Assembly: GCA_005406025.1 (NCBI GenBank)
Contig: BGZK01001595.1
Coordinates: 62,001-126,000, forward strand
Source: Eumeta japonica
Lineage: Eukaryota; Arthropoda; Insecta; Lepidoptera; Psychidae
Direction of reading: 5' to 3'
Length of the DNA: 64,000 nt
In this document: positions 24,342 to 34,825 of the stretch, piece after piece
Numbering within the stretch: the stretch's first letter is position 1
Layout of the letters: each line of letters begins with the position of its first letter
The notes under the pieces: model-generated
The model's input: only the letters and a program-made list of their open reading frames with translations
What the model was told of the DNA's origin: nothing
Databases searched by the model: none
Translations under genes and position numbers: made by a program

Positions 24342-24827
24342 ATGTTAAAGATTCATGAAAATAGCTTTCACGAGAAGTTTTACCTTTCATGGATTGATGC
24401 TGCACTACAATTAAAAACAGGAAAAACAATAGATTGCCAAGAGCAACATTGGATTAGAAAGGAAACTACAAGATGGAATAATGTTTTGTCTAGATTGATG
24501 CATATTACATTTTATTTAATTGCAAACAATATGGCGGTCAGAGTTACTTCCGACAAACTATATACGCCAAATAACGGAAAGTTCTTAGGCTTAGTACAAC
24601 TACTAGCCTTTGATCTAGTCATACGGGAGCACTTGTGATTAGCTATGAAGGGTGATGTTTTAGACCATTATTGTAGAAAAGACATTCAAAATAAATCAAT
24701 AGAGCTGATGGGTGAAAAAGTGAAGTCAGAAATCATATCACACGCAAATATATCGAAATATTATTCTATTATAGCTGACTGTACTCCAGACAATAGTCAT
24801 ATAGAACAACTTTCACTAACCTTATAA
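24342..24827 (+). pseudogene. hAT-type transposase fragment (DUF4371/ZMYM-like)
   Basis: Two adjacent open pieces in the same frame, separated by one TGA, read as the N-terminal part of a domesticated-looking hAT transposase (TTF-type/DUF4371 family). The first has ALQLKTGKTIDCQEQHWIRKE followed by a helix with LIANNMAVR...NGKFLGLVQLLA, the place of 'R-G-x-x-x-x-L/F...NGNFLxxxEL'. The second has HYCRKDIQNKSIELMGEKV and then YYSIIADCTPDNSHIEQLSL, where the first catalytic Asp sits in 'YYSIIVDxTPDxSHxEQ'. The rest of the transposase is missing, so it is a relic. Confidence 0.75.
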
Positions 24828-25085
24828 CTTAACTACTTACCTTATAAAAGAGTTCGCTGATAGAAAGGCCAGAAAAGTAAAATTTTATTAGTTATTTTCT
24901 AATAAACGGTTATTTTTTTAAATAAATAATTATTTCTTTTAATAAATGGTTATTTCATTATATCCTTTCCCTTTTTTCGTATGGGTTTGAATTGCAGTTT
25001 CTGGGGCACCGTAGAAATCTCACCCAGGGCGCTGGTAGTGTAAAAACCAGCACTGTAGATAGCTATACTACTATCCTTAAGTACA
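24828..25085. other. AT-rich intergenic DNA
   Basis: Contains three imperfect copies of a 'taataaaygrttattt' phrase at about 24896-24955. No gene. Confidence 0.4.
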
Positions 25086-25530
25086 TTGGGCTGCCAACAC
25101 TTACCTCCGGCTTCATCCAGGAATTTATATTCCTAAGACGATAATATTTTAATAATTCTTTAAGTTATGGAAATGCTACACAAATACACCCCCCGAGTAA
25201 CATAACTTATATTTTTTGATACTAGCATTTACCCCAGCTTCGTCCAAATCGGAAGTGTGGGCGGTAGCGGAATCGGAATCGAAAGCGGCACAGAAAGCAG
25301 AATTGAAAACAGGATCAAGATAAGAATCGGAAGCGGAGCGAGACCAAAATTGAGAACGGGACTGGGGACGCAAATGATTGTAAGAACGATATCAGAATAA
25401 AAAAGGAATTGAGATTGAAAACGAGACATGAATGAGATTGACATCGATCGAGACAGAAGGAATTAATTCTATGCCCATGCTAGCGGAGCTGCGGTCAGAA
25501 AGAGCAAAGCAACGTCTACCGGGCTAGCTA
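25086..25530 (+). repeat. GA-rich 'gaatcgagaccgg' repeat, copy 3
   Basis: Starts around 'gctgccaacacttacctccggcttcatcc', has a second head 'ccccagcttcgtccaaatcgg' at 25231-25251, and then a GA-rich hexamer tract to about 25460. It closes with 'aagcaacgtctaccgggctagctagta' (25509-25534), the sort of tail seen in lepidopteran LINE/SINE-like repeats. The minus-strand open frames 25176-25373 and 25229-25444 follow from the repeat's base composition and are not genes. Confidence 0.6.
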
Positions 25531-26079
25531 GTAAAAAATAAAAAGTGTGTGTGTAGTAGTGCACACACGTAAGTGAAACTTCTTTATGACATCATTTTTC
25601 GAAAAATGACTTACTATTTACAACTTCACAGAAATTGGTTGAATAAAGCTAAATTAGATAAAGTTTACGCAAAAGGCTTTTATTATCATAGACATGGATA
25701 CAAAAATAATACAATTATTTCACCTTTCTGCTACCAAGATTATAGCATTTCATTAATTATAATAGAATTATTACTATTATTGTTATCGTTATTATATATT
25801 TTTGTAATTAATGGCTTAACTCACTGATATTTACAATCAAAAACTAAGGTTAACCTGAAATAACCTTAAAAAAAATAAATAACGTAATCACACCCACGTG
25901 TTGAATGTATTAGAAAAAAGGTTTAATTACTTACTTCTGTTAGAAATCCACTGGAATTAGAATAAATATCTTTTATTCTTTTTGCCAATAATTTTATAAA
26001 ATTTTTTTCGCTAATCACCTAATTGAAATATTTTTCACGTCACTACTGAGTTTCAGAAATAGAAATGTTCAGAGTTTCA
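25531..26079. other. AT-rich intergenic DNA
   Basis: No supported gene. The 84-codon open frame at 25573-25827 lacks an ATG and any recognisable domain. Confidence 0.35.
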
Positions 26080-26275
26080 TGTAGGAGACTTGGTAATGGT
26101 ATATGTACCTAGAAGGGTGATAGGTAAAACTTTTCAATTAATGAGATGTTATAAAGGGCCATATAGAATTGTAGGAAAATTATCGAACGCTACATATAAA
26201 ATCGGGTCACTCAATGAAAGAATGTGAGATATAGTTCATGTATGTCGGTTGAAAAGGTTTCAACTTAGATGATAG
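26080..26275 (+). pseudogene. LTR-retrotransposon integrase C-terminal fragment
   Basis: The frame reads GDLVMVYVPRRVIGKTFQLM, then YKGPYRIVGKLSNATYKIG, a stop, and DIVHVCRLKRF. This is the GPY/F-type module found at the C-terminus of Ty3/gypsy integrases ('GDxVLL...K-x-GPF/Y-x-V...Y-x-I...VHV-x-R-x-K'). One in-frame TGA interrupts it. Nothing upstream of it is preserved. It sits about 55 bp before a possible LTR. Confidence 0.65.
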
Positions 26276-26330
26276 GAAAATGTAATATATACAAACTGTA
26301 AATAGATCTAGGGTGTTGACAGAAAGTATA

Positions 26331-26581
26331 TGTGACAGGTGGCCTTATTAACAATTACGTTTATGCCACGATGACATTAATAACATTGAATAAATATGGC
26401 GCATAACGGAAAAATGTTACCCAGATATAAAGATGGCGCGTAACAGAAAAACGTTACATTGCTATAAAATTTCTCCCATACACCGATAAAGAAGTTTCAC
26501 TTCAAAAATTCACTTTAAAGTTGTAAAACTTTACTCTGCTCACACACAATTTCTTTCAATAATGCACATTTTGTTTTAACA
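26331..26581 (+). repeat. Possible LTR next to the gypsy integrase relic
   Basis: It starts TGTGACAGGTGG and ends ...TTTTAACA, as LTRs often do (TG...CA). It includes TATA-like GCTATAAAATTT at 26461-26471. Two partly similar 40-bp units are present: 'atggcgcataacggaaaaatgttaccc' near 26396-26422 and 'atggcgcgtaacagaaaaacgttac' near 26433-26457. No second LTR was found in the window, so the boundaries are inference. Confidence 0.35.
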
Positions 26582-27124
26582 ACGTATTGATAATCAATAT
26601 GCTACATTTGATGGGTAATGAGTTTACATATCTTAGAATTAAATCAAATCAAAAAGGAAAAAATAGTTATTATAATTGTATTTAAAGATTTATTTGTTAC
26701 TTTATATCTGCTCCGCTCTCCTGTAACTTTATGATCACAAACACACAATGCTGAAATGTCATTGTTCATACAGCCATCACGCTGTTGCTTCCAAAACAAC
26801 ACGTCAGCCAGTTGTCATATTCGTACTTCACTTCACTTCTTTGATAATGGCAATAATATAGAGGACTATATATTTGTGCTAGCTTCACGTACATATGAAA
26901 TAAAAGATTCCCCGTTACGAAGTAAAAAAAAAACTAAGCGTTCAGAGTTATTAAAACATAAAAAGAGACACAAAGAACGAAAAGTAAAAAAAAAGGGAGA
27001 AAGGATAGAAAAGGCAGTTTATATACCTACCTATAAACACAAACGATATATAAAATAAATAATACACATACTTACTGTATGTGTATTATTCATAGTATGT
27101 TAATGTAAATATCAATATATGTGA
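26582..27124. other. AT-rich spacer with a 14-bp hairpin
   Basis: AATAATACACATAC (27058-27071) pairs with its exact complement at 27077-27090 across a 5-nt loop, just beyond the 3' end of the large LINE. The Lys-rich 100-codon open frame 26756-27058 is a product of A-rich sequence. Confidence 0.5.
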
Positions 27125-27130
27125 TTCTAT

Positions 27131-27433
27131 TTACAATTTTATGTTATTATGGCTCATGAATGAAATAAGGGAGGATAGGATTGATTTAGAGGCATAGGAT
27201 AGAAGAGTAGGAATGCTAGTTGGGAGAGGGACACCAGAGTCTAGGAGAGAGTTTAGAAGATGGTAATATAAAGAACAAGAAACAAAGATGTGGTTTAAGT
27301 CCCCGTCGTCAAGACCGCATTCGCATAAAACATTCAATGAGTCTCTCATGCGAAGTTGCGACAGGAGGTTGCGTCCGTCGCTATCAGGTCCACGTGTTCG
27401 TTTCCTGCGATACCCGAATGGCCGGGAACCCAT
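27131..27433 (-). pseudogene. LINE ORF2 C-terminal tail (CECG...H motif)
   Basis: A 100-codon open piece with LRMRDSLNVLCECGLDDGDLNHIFVSC: the C-x-C-G...H...C arrangement that follows RNase H in I/R1-type LINEs. It ends in TAA at 27131, which I take as the end of ORF2. Confidence 0.7.
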
Positions 27434-27584
27434 GCCAATGCAATCTATAAACCTCTTTCATGGCATTGGTCGATTTTTTTCTTATTTCCATTATTAAGGG
27501 GTTGTGAGTTTTGGACTTGAAAGGGTTTGATTGGAGGGATTCAAGGGAACTACGGGAATCAGACAGTATGAGCGTGCGGCGTAA

Positions 27585-27839
27585 TTATAATAGAAGGGTG
27601 TACTTAACGACTTCCAAATTGGCACGATATTCGCCTGTAAACACCGAGCTTTCGGGGGGACATTTGACTTTCTGAACTATATTGTATTGGGATTGGTATA
27701 TACCAACTCCGAAGCATTCAACTTCAGAGAGCTTAGAAGCGTGAGTAAAGGTGGTGTGCCACCCCAACGAATCGTTCTCTATTATAAAGCGGAAGTGGAG
27801 ATCAGCACTGTGATCGTTTTTGGAAATATCGGAGTCCAA
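27585..27839 (-). pseudogene. LINE ORF2 RNase H domain fragment
   Basis: WHTTFTHASKLSEVECFGVG corresponds to the start of RNase H. The first catalytic Asp of 'FTDASK' is replaced by His (FTHASK). It continues with GVGIYQSQYNI and SSVFTGEYRANLEVV, the second acidic site region with E. The first-Asp loss shows an inactive domain. Confidence 0.75.
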
Positions 27840-28609
27840 AATAATTCTAGGTTTCGAGGTTATGGTTTCGAACGAATAGTTAAAAAGGGGTAATGTATTA
27901 ATGGAATAGAAGTTAGCCTCTATGGCCTGAAGTCTCTAGAAGCTAGGCAGACTTTTTCTTGAACCACCATGTTGTCCGAGTTCAAAGAATTTAGACAATG
28001 TTGATAACAAATAAATTAAGGGGTGGTTTGAAAAACGCAGTGATTTGGATAGGAAGCGGTCAGATAAAAACTGTCGCCGAAGAGGAAGAGGTGGATCTGC
28101 ACATTCAACTTGGAGTGCGTTGGTAGGGGAAGATTTCATACAGCCTACGATCCGCAGAGCTTTGGCCTGGACCAGGTTCAATCTCTTCAAAGAAATAGAC
28201 TTCATCGTATCTAACAAAAATGATCCATAGTACAGGTGGCTATGAACAATCCCATTGTACAGGAGTTTAAAGAAATAGGGGTGGGCCATGTACCAGATAG
28301 GTATCTTAGGATGCTGATATCTTTTTCAACTTTTGTTATGACGTAGTTACAGTGATCGGCTCCCGATAATTTGTAGTCAAGAAATAAATCAAGAAACTCA
28401 ATAGACTTTTTACAAGGAATCCTGACGACCCCAGGATAACAGGCACATACGATCACGCACGCACGGCACGATCTCTTCCTTGAGAAAACAACCAGGTTAT
28501 TTTTAGAGGTGGAGATCTCCAATTCAAGAGGGTGAATATGCAACTACAAAGCCTGCAAGGACTCAGACAGTACTGAGGCGGCGGCATTGAAGACGGAAGT
28601 ATCAGAAAA

Positions 28610-28825
28610 TTATAGAAATAGGTCATCAGCATATTGAAAATTTTTACATGGGGATATTGACAAGTCTAGGTTGGAGGTATACAGATTATATAAAAGTGGG
28701 CTCAGTACGGATCGTCGAGGAAGCCCCCTCCACACCAGTCGTGAGGCTTTAACCTCACCACCGATGCGAAGAATTCTTTTCTCAGAAAGTAGATTAATGA
28801 TAAAGTTACTCAGCCTCACTGACAT
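28610..28825 (-). pseudogene. LINE ORF2 RT palm fragment (YADD)
   Basis: Reads RVWRG-type sequence LVWRGLPRRSVLSPLLYNLYTSNLD, split here: the 'G-L-P-Q-G-S-V-L-S-P-L-L-Y-N-L-Y' block with Q changed to R, followed by FQYADDLFL with the catalytic Asp pair. It is split from the rest of the RT by frameshifts. Confidence 0.8.
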
Positions 28826-29895
28826 CTTCAGCTTATGAAGCTTGTTCCTGAGGATCGGAAACTGTACATTATCGTATGCGGAGCAGACATCACGGAAAGT
28901 TGTTGTAACAGATTTTCCCTGTAAGAAGGATACGCGAATATCTGAGGTAAATATGCTGAGACTGTCTATAGTGATTTTACCCTTTCTGAATCAATACTGA
29001 AAATTGGCCAAGAGGCCACGGCTCTCGGCGATCCACTCTAATCGGTTCTTAACCAAGTGTTTAACAATCTTTGCCAAAACAGAGAACAGAGCAATTGAAC
29101 GATATGCAACAGGGTCATCTGGATTCCCTGTTTTTAAATATTGGGATTACAGTCTGTGTTTTCCAGGTGGTAGGAACGTTACCTGTAATCACAGCCGAAT
29201 TAACAATATCTTGGTAGTAAGACAGAACCTGTTCAGAAGCGTTGATTAGGAAAGGCTAAGGGATGCCATCAATGCCAAGTGCTGAATCTTTCAGTAATGA
29301 CAGAACTAAATTCAACTCATATACTGGAAAGGATGCATCTAGGCTGCTTGTGAGAGAAAAAGAGTAAGAATAAGGTTTTTCATTTAGTTTGGGAACAAAT
29401 GATCATTCATGAACCGGGCTATCCACTCTGAAGTGTACACGCATGGGAAAACTACCTCGTGAAGAACCGCGAAATTTACACATTTGTTTCCAAGCTGTGT
29501 GGGAAGAGACATCAGGGGAAATAGACTCACAGAAGCAGCGCCATTCTTCTAACTTCTTCGTGCGAAAAAGCCGCCTGGACTTGGCACATATCTTAGAAAG
29601 GTTGATAAAGTTTTCCTGGGACATGTTTCAACAGTATGGAATTTCAGCTCCTCTTCTCTCCTCAACAGCTCGTTTACATTCTTGGTCCCACCACGGCGGG
29701 GACGGAATGCCCACTGTGGAATGTTTCTTTAGTGGAAACATGTCATCGGCCACCGATAGCATGATTTGAGATAGATCGTCGGTACAGGAAGTGGGGTCTG
29801 AGGCAGAGAGTTTAGATAGTTTAGCAAATCTATGGTCGAGTTGATCCCTGTATCCATTCCAATCTGCATGCTTTAATTTGTATTTTATACGGGAA

Positions 29896-30568
29896 TCACT
29901 TTTTTGGACAGGGGCGAAAAAAAGGAAGTTTGATAATGATCGCGAAATGATCGCTACCATAAGAATTTTGTAGGACTTCACAGGACAGGAATGGGACTAA
30001 ATCGGGAAAGTAGAAAGATAAGCCCAATGCACTGGGGATCGAATGCGGTCTAGCTCGACGCGTTGGGGTGCCATTGTTCAAGATGAAAAGACCAAGTTTA
30101 TCCATTATGTCGACCAAAGTCCTGTCAGCGGAATCGACGCCACCACAACCTGAAAGGGTAAGATGGCAGTTGAAGTCACTGAGCACAATATAAGGTCTCA
30201 CAAGGATGGAGAGGCTAACTTTTAACTCATTTAGGATTAGGAGGGAAGGTGAAGCAATGCATAGGGACAGGAAGGTAGTATCCACAACGTTCATGGCAAC
30301 TGCCTAGAGGCCATCGTCATGGCCAGGAATACCAACCGCGGAAAAGGGAGTATGATTTCTGATGAGCAGCGGCACCGCCGTATCCATCAGATCTGTCGCC
30401 TCTAAGTCAGACAAAACCAGGCACTCTAAAGTGACTGCCCGGCCTCAACTATGTCTCAAATACGGCAGCAACGGTGGGGGAGTATCTTTGTAGTAGAAAG
30501 ATAAGATCGGATTTATCCCTCCTTACACTCTGGCTGTTCCACTGAACAGCTACTGATGGAAGAGCCAT
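29896..30568 (-). pseudogene. LINE ORF2 endonuclease domain fragments
   Basis: From ATG 30568 the frame begins MALPSVAVQWNSQSVRRDKS and continues to PTVAAVFET, the start of an AP-endonuclease-like domain ('Q-W-N...P-x-x-x-x-x-E-T'), then stops. A second open piece (30294-29896) holds IVLSDFNCHLTLSGCGG ('D-F-N-x-H') and SYGSDHFAIII ('S-D-H'). All key blocks are present but interrupted by stops. Confidence 0.75.
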
Positions 30569-30863
30569 TTTCAGTAAATAAATTAGAGAGTAATAAATTG
30601 GCAACGTTGGACAGTAGGGTGTTAGCCGTAGAGAGAAATTTAACTAAAGATGAAAAAAGATCAATTATTAGGCTTTATTGAGAGTTACTCTCAACAGGGC
30701 TTAAGGTTGAAAGAGCGCAGCCATTGGTACTAGAAGAAAATTCACTGAAGATAACCTCCTGATGGGAAGCTTTATCGTATCCTTTGTTAGGCCTAAGACT
30801 TGACTGACGAGGCTTCAAGAAGATGGTTTTTCTATTAGAGGATGAAGAATTAGGAAGCTGCGA

Positions 30864-31846
30864 CTACTGAGCACTAGGGTTAGAAAGCGTGGAGGCAGCA
30901 GCGTTTGCATATGGTTTACCAATAAGGGAATGTTTTTTTGATGCCTCAAAATAGTAAATAGATTTTTCGGCCATAGAAATGTAGATACGCTTCTGTCTAT
31001 CCAGTTCTGGGCAGAGTTTGCTAGTAGCGGTATATCGACCTAAACAGTGAAAACAGGACACTTCGTCCTCTCTCACGGTGCAGGACTCGCCTATATGCGC
31101 ATTACCGCACTTAAAACATCTGGGCTGAAATCCCCATTGAGCTTTAGTATGCTCATATCGACAGCAGTTGTAGCACTGGTTCGTTGAGTAAGTGTATATA
31201 CCTCGACCGACAGAGCATTGTAACAGAGAAACTCCCTCTGCGAAAACATATGCCCATAAAAGATAAGCACAACAGTTTGGAACGGTTTCCAAACAGTGGA
31301 GCCATCCACCATCGTCTTATAGTTAAGACACCGAATCTTTAACACCTGACCGTAACCCTCCGCAACCACAATGCGTCAGAGAATCTCTTCTGGAGACCAA
31401 TCGGAATGGACACCTCGCACTAGACCGAGACGAGTAACATTAAATGATGGGATGAAAGCCTCCCGATTCCCTTCACGCTGCCATTGACAATGTCTTTGAT
31501 ATTGGCCGAAGACGCTCTACGCTTTTAGTTGAAGGGCTAATTGAGTCAGAAAGAGTAACAAGGAAGAGTTGAGTGGGACCTATGTTGGAGAGATGAGGGA
31601 AGGATGGAACACCGTTCAAAAAAGGGGGTTGAAAGCTGACTGTTATATTTAATTGGAGTTTGTCTGATGCCTTTCTTTACGAGCACGTTTTTTCGATAAC
31701 CTTTTCTTTTTATTTATTTCAACCTCCGAGCAGGACATAGTTGTAGCATTGTAAACAGTGACAAACGAGGCCGGTGAAAGAGGGGCTAATAAGAAGGGTA
31801 GAACATTTGTCGAAGGTTGGCCTGAATCATCGGGCGGCTCTTTCAT
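30864..31846 (-). pseudogene. LINE ORF1 (Gag-like with zinc knuckles)
   Basis: N-terminal open piece 31846-31649 (MKEPPDDSGQPSTNVLPF..., then a very basic KKKRLSKKRARKERH). After frameshifts, 31292-30864 carries CCHC-type knuckles: CYNC..., a perfect CFKCGNAHIGESC (C-x2-C-x4-H-x4-C) and CFHCLGRY.... A C-terminal low-complexity segment follows an in-frame TAG. This fits the RNA-binding ORF1 of I/R1/jockey-type LINEs. Confidence 0.75.
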
Positions 31847-32150
31847 CTTGGACTCGTAGTCTCTTCGCAGAAAATATACGATAATAGGTTATAAAAATTA
31901 AAAATAAAATTAACACAAGCCCAAAGTGCAAAACAGAGAATAAGTAGGAGAACAGTACAAGGAGCACAGATGTACTACAGGGTATAAACACAATATTGAA
32001 CGCTAGAAATTAGATAAAAATATCAGAAAAAGTTACACACGTGGATGCCCGACATACGTTTCCACTGACAATCGACACTCTATTCGTACTTGTCTATGCA
32101 GTTGTTCTTCGATTACTGTGTAGAAAAGACTAGGTCGGTGAATTTTTCTC

Positions 32151-33846
32151 CAGCGGGTGAATTTCTCATGCGATATATTTTTGTTCATATTTTATACTGT
32201 GATCGTTATGACAGCCAGCAACAATATGATCTCGCTGTATTACTATTTTCAATTTATGTTTTATAGAATAATAGTGACCACCTGAAAACTGATCAGTGGC
32301 ATAATCGTCAATCAGTTTGATGCGAAAATTCCACCGAACTGATGCTTCTGCCACTACTCTTGTCTTACTAAGACTAATTACATTAGTCTGGTTCACATAT
32401 GCCATTTTTTATGTAATTTAGACATAGAAAATTACGAGCATGGTGTCATTCTATCCGTATTGTCACATAGAAAGAATAAGAAAATGTCAGAAAAAGGGCT
32501 GAAAAAATTACAAAAGTTATAAACAATACATATATAGTAACAAAAAAGTGGAAGTATGGTTTTTTTTATCTCGAAAAATATTGATAATTTTCGAAATTTG
32601 AAAAAGATCCAAAAGATCAACAAATTTATTTAACAATAGACCAACTGCCGGAACTGTACCTCTAATATTTATAATTTTTACAGAGCGATGAAAATAGAGC
32701 TGTAAACGGGTAGTCTGGTTTCCGCGCGCATTGCGTCAGTCTGACACGAAAAAAATTAAACATATTAAATATTAAGGAATAAGTAAATTCATGTAGTGTT
32801 GAGATACACAAATAAAAATATAATCCGCGGTTAAAAAATTTTATCTCAATTTTCACATTAATTAAAACTTTTCTTAACTGAATGTTAACATAAAAACCCC
32901 GATAATTTTTAATCTAAAACCCTAGAAATTTTTTCACTTCATGAAGTCATTTTTGATAGGCTTACAAATAGATCGCTGTTGCAAAAACTAAAAAATTTGA
33001 TTCTTCCCTTTTTATTATCCTTTTTTTAATTTATATAAAAATAGAAAAAAAAACACGGCTACTTTTATTACAGAATATTTAAAAAAATTAATGGAAAATA
33101 ATTAATTTGCTTTTAACAAATTGTTTTCTAAATAAACAAATAAAAAAGAAAAAAAATATTTTTTGAAGATCTTAAAGAACAATAGAATTTATGATTTTTA
33201 GAGAAAAAAACGGTTCTTTAAATTTAATATTTAGTGGCAAAAAACAATTGTTAATTGTTATTGTAATTGTTACAAACGTATTTTTAGCAACAAATGATTT
33301 TTTTTTAGGAACCGCTTTTTTTCTAAAAATATAATTTTCACAATAAATATACTACAAAAAAATGTTTGAGTTACTCTTAAACAATGTATTTGTTTATTAC
33401 ATTTTTTTAAACAGTGCTGGTAAAAAATTGAAAAAGACATATATTTTAAATAGCTTTTAACCATTAGACATTGAGACAATCAAGATTTTTGGAAAAACAA
33501 AATTTTATATACTTTTTTATTTTATAATTTTCAATTGTTGACAAAAAAGTAGAAAATCATTTTTTTTTGTATTTTGCAATGGTGATTTATTTGTAAGCTT
33601 ATTAAGAATAACTTCATAAATGAAAAAAAATCTAGGATTGTAGTTTAATAATTATTGGGACTTATAGTGCAAGCGAGCAAGTAAAAGCTTATCATATTGT
33701 ATATTGGTTTCATTTTTTTTTCTTCAGTATAATTACGTTACAAGCTATAATTTATAATTAAGGGCGTCTCGGTCGACTTAACTTTGTCCTGAACATTTTA
33801 AAAGACTTTTTTAGTAGAAGGAATTATAAAAAAATTAGCAAAGTAA
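32151..33846. other. Very AT-rich intergenic DNA
   Basis: A and T homopolymers dominate. A 79-codon minus-strand frame at 32166-32405 (MAYVNQTNVISLSKTRVV...) has no stop but no domain that I recognise. The other open frames are compositional. Confidence 0.35.
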
Positions 33847-34121
33847 GGCATATTAGAAAAGACTAGAGAAAAAAAACTAGCCGAAAGGAAAAGAAAGTTA
33901 ATAAGTAATCCCGAACAGCGTGAAAAATTAAAAATAACGGATAGAGAGTTGTATCACAAAAAGAAGAAAGATGGAAGAATAGTTCCGATTAGTAAACTAT
34001 CTCAGAAGCCAAAGTATGACGTTAAAAGAAATAGTATCTATTCAAAAAGATATAGAGATAAAATAAAGAATAGAGAACACAATCTTCTTATAAAACCATT
34101 GAAAAAAACACAGAAGTTGTA
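33847..34121 (+). pseudogene. Highly basic 91-codon open piece, unidentified
   Basis: Open from a stop at 33844 to TAA at about 34119, with no ATG. It reads as a Lys/Arg-rich amphipathic helix (KKLAERKRKLISNPEQREKL), then TDRELYHKKKKDGRIVPISK and YSKRYRDKIKNRE. Its general layout (R-x-R-x-x-x-R/Y ... K-x-V-x-x-I-S-x-L) is like N-terminal basic regions I have seen in insect transposon-linked proteins, but I cannot name it. It ends just before the pogo element. Confidence 0.35.
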
Positions 34122-34131
34122 AATGGATATA

Positions 34132-34825
34132 CAGTAGAACCTCGATAACTCAAACCTCGGTAACTTAAAAACCTCTATAACTTCAAAAAATAATATGTTC
34201 CCTTCCCATCAGAGCCCAAAACCTCTATAACTTAAAATACGCAACCTCAATAACTTAAATAAGTAATCTCTGTATTGGCCCTCAGTAACTTAAAGAAATG
34301 TTTCCACAACCTCTATAACATAAAATTGTTTGTCAATGAGTCATTTTAAAAGAGTATGCAAAACAAAAGGTTTCGGTATTTATTGCTTGCACGTGTTCAC
34401 TAGTTAAATTGTTAACGAGTGCAAAACAAAAGGTTTCGGTATTTATTGCTTGCACATGTTCACTAGTTAAATTGTTAACGTAAACAACACATATGTCACC
34501 TATTGTTTGCTTCTTCGAAATTCTTTAAAGCTTTGCGGCGGCTAGCCTTAAGACATAAGTAAACCTTGGATCATAAGTTTTTGATCACTGTCCTGGAAAC
34601 ATCGCTTTACTTACTGTGTGATAAAACTGGCTTAAAATGAGTTCAAAAAGAAAACTAACAACACTCACATACGCTGATAAAGGGTGGAACAAGGGTACAT
34701 ACATACATATGTACATACCTACCCCTATATTAACCCATCCCTAACATAGACCCTTGATAACTTAAAACCTCTATAACCTAAAATATTTTGTTTCCCTTGG
34801 ACTTTAACTTATCGAGGTTCAACTG
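34132..34825 (+). mobile_element. pogo/Tigger-like deletion derivative with terminal inverted repeats
   Basis: Left end CAGTAGAACCTCGATAACTC and right end (reverse complement) CAGTTGAACCTCGATAAGTT form imperfect TIRs, each flanked by TA (34130-34131 and 34826-34827), the target duplication of Tc1/mariner/pogo elements. Inside, at 34637, an ATG starts MSSKRKLTTLTYADK, which resembles the N-terminus of Tigger/pogo transposases just ahead of their CENP-B-type helix-turn-helix. The remainder of the transposase is gone. Near both ends is an array of at least nine 'cctc(n)(a/g)taacttaaa' units related to the TIR. A 60-bp unit is duplicated at 34358-34480. Confidence 0.85.
34358..34480 (+). repeat. 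60-bp direct tandem duplication inside the pogo-like element
   Basis: Units at 34358-34417 and 34421-34480 (period 63) differ at one position (acGtg/acAtg) and contain 'ggtttcggtatttattgc' and 'ttcactagttaaattg'. The near-identity implies a much younger event than the decay of the element around it. Confidence 0.9.

Larger units (their letters stand above)
27125..32150 (-). mobile_element. Large degenerate non-LTR retrotransposon with Gag, endonuclease, RT and RNase H
   Basis: On the minus strand, from high to low coordinates, the order is: ORF1 (Gag-like, from about 31846), zinc knuckles (about 30990-31190), an apurinic-type endonuclease (from ATG 30568 to about 29900), RT (about 29300-28600, with the catalytic FQYADDLFL at about 28610-28636), a region with remnants of thumb and connection (about 28550-27940), and RNase H with a Cys-rich tail (27839-27131). 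Dozens of frameshifts and stops split it into pieces of 60-140 codons. An RNase H domain after RT points to the I/R1/Loa side of LINEs rather than the plain jockey or CR1 type; the exact clade is uncertain. The 5' limit (about 32150) is estimated. The plus-strand open frames throughout are shadows. Confidence 0.85.

Noticed and set aside
25176..25444. Two minus-strand open frames with a hydrophobic Ile/Leu/Pro repeat look
   Set aside because: Translation of the complementary strand of the same GA-rich repeat; not a membrane protein.
26756..27058. Lys-rich 100-codon open frame
   Set aside because: A-rich sequence gives AAA/AAG runs; no domain and no homology recognised.
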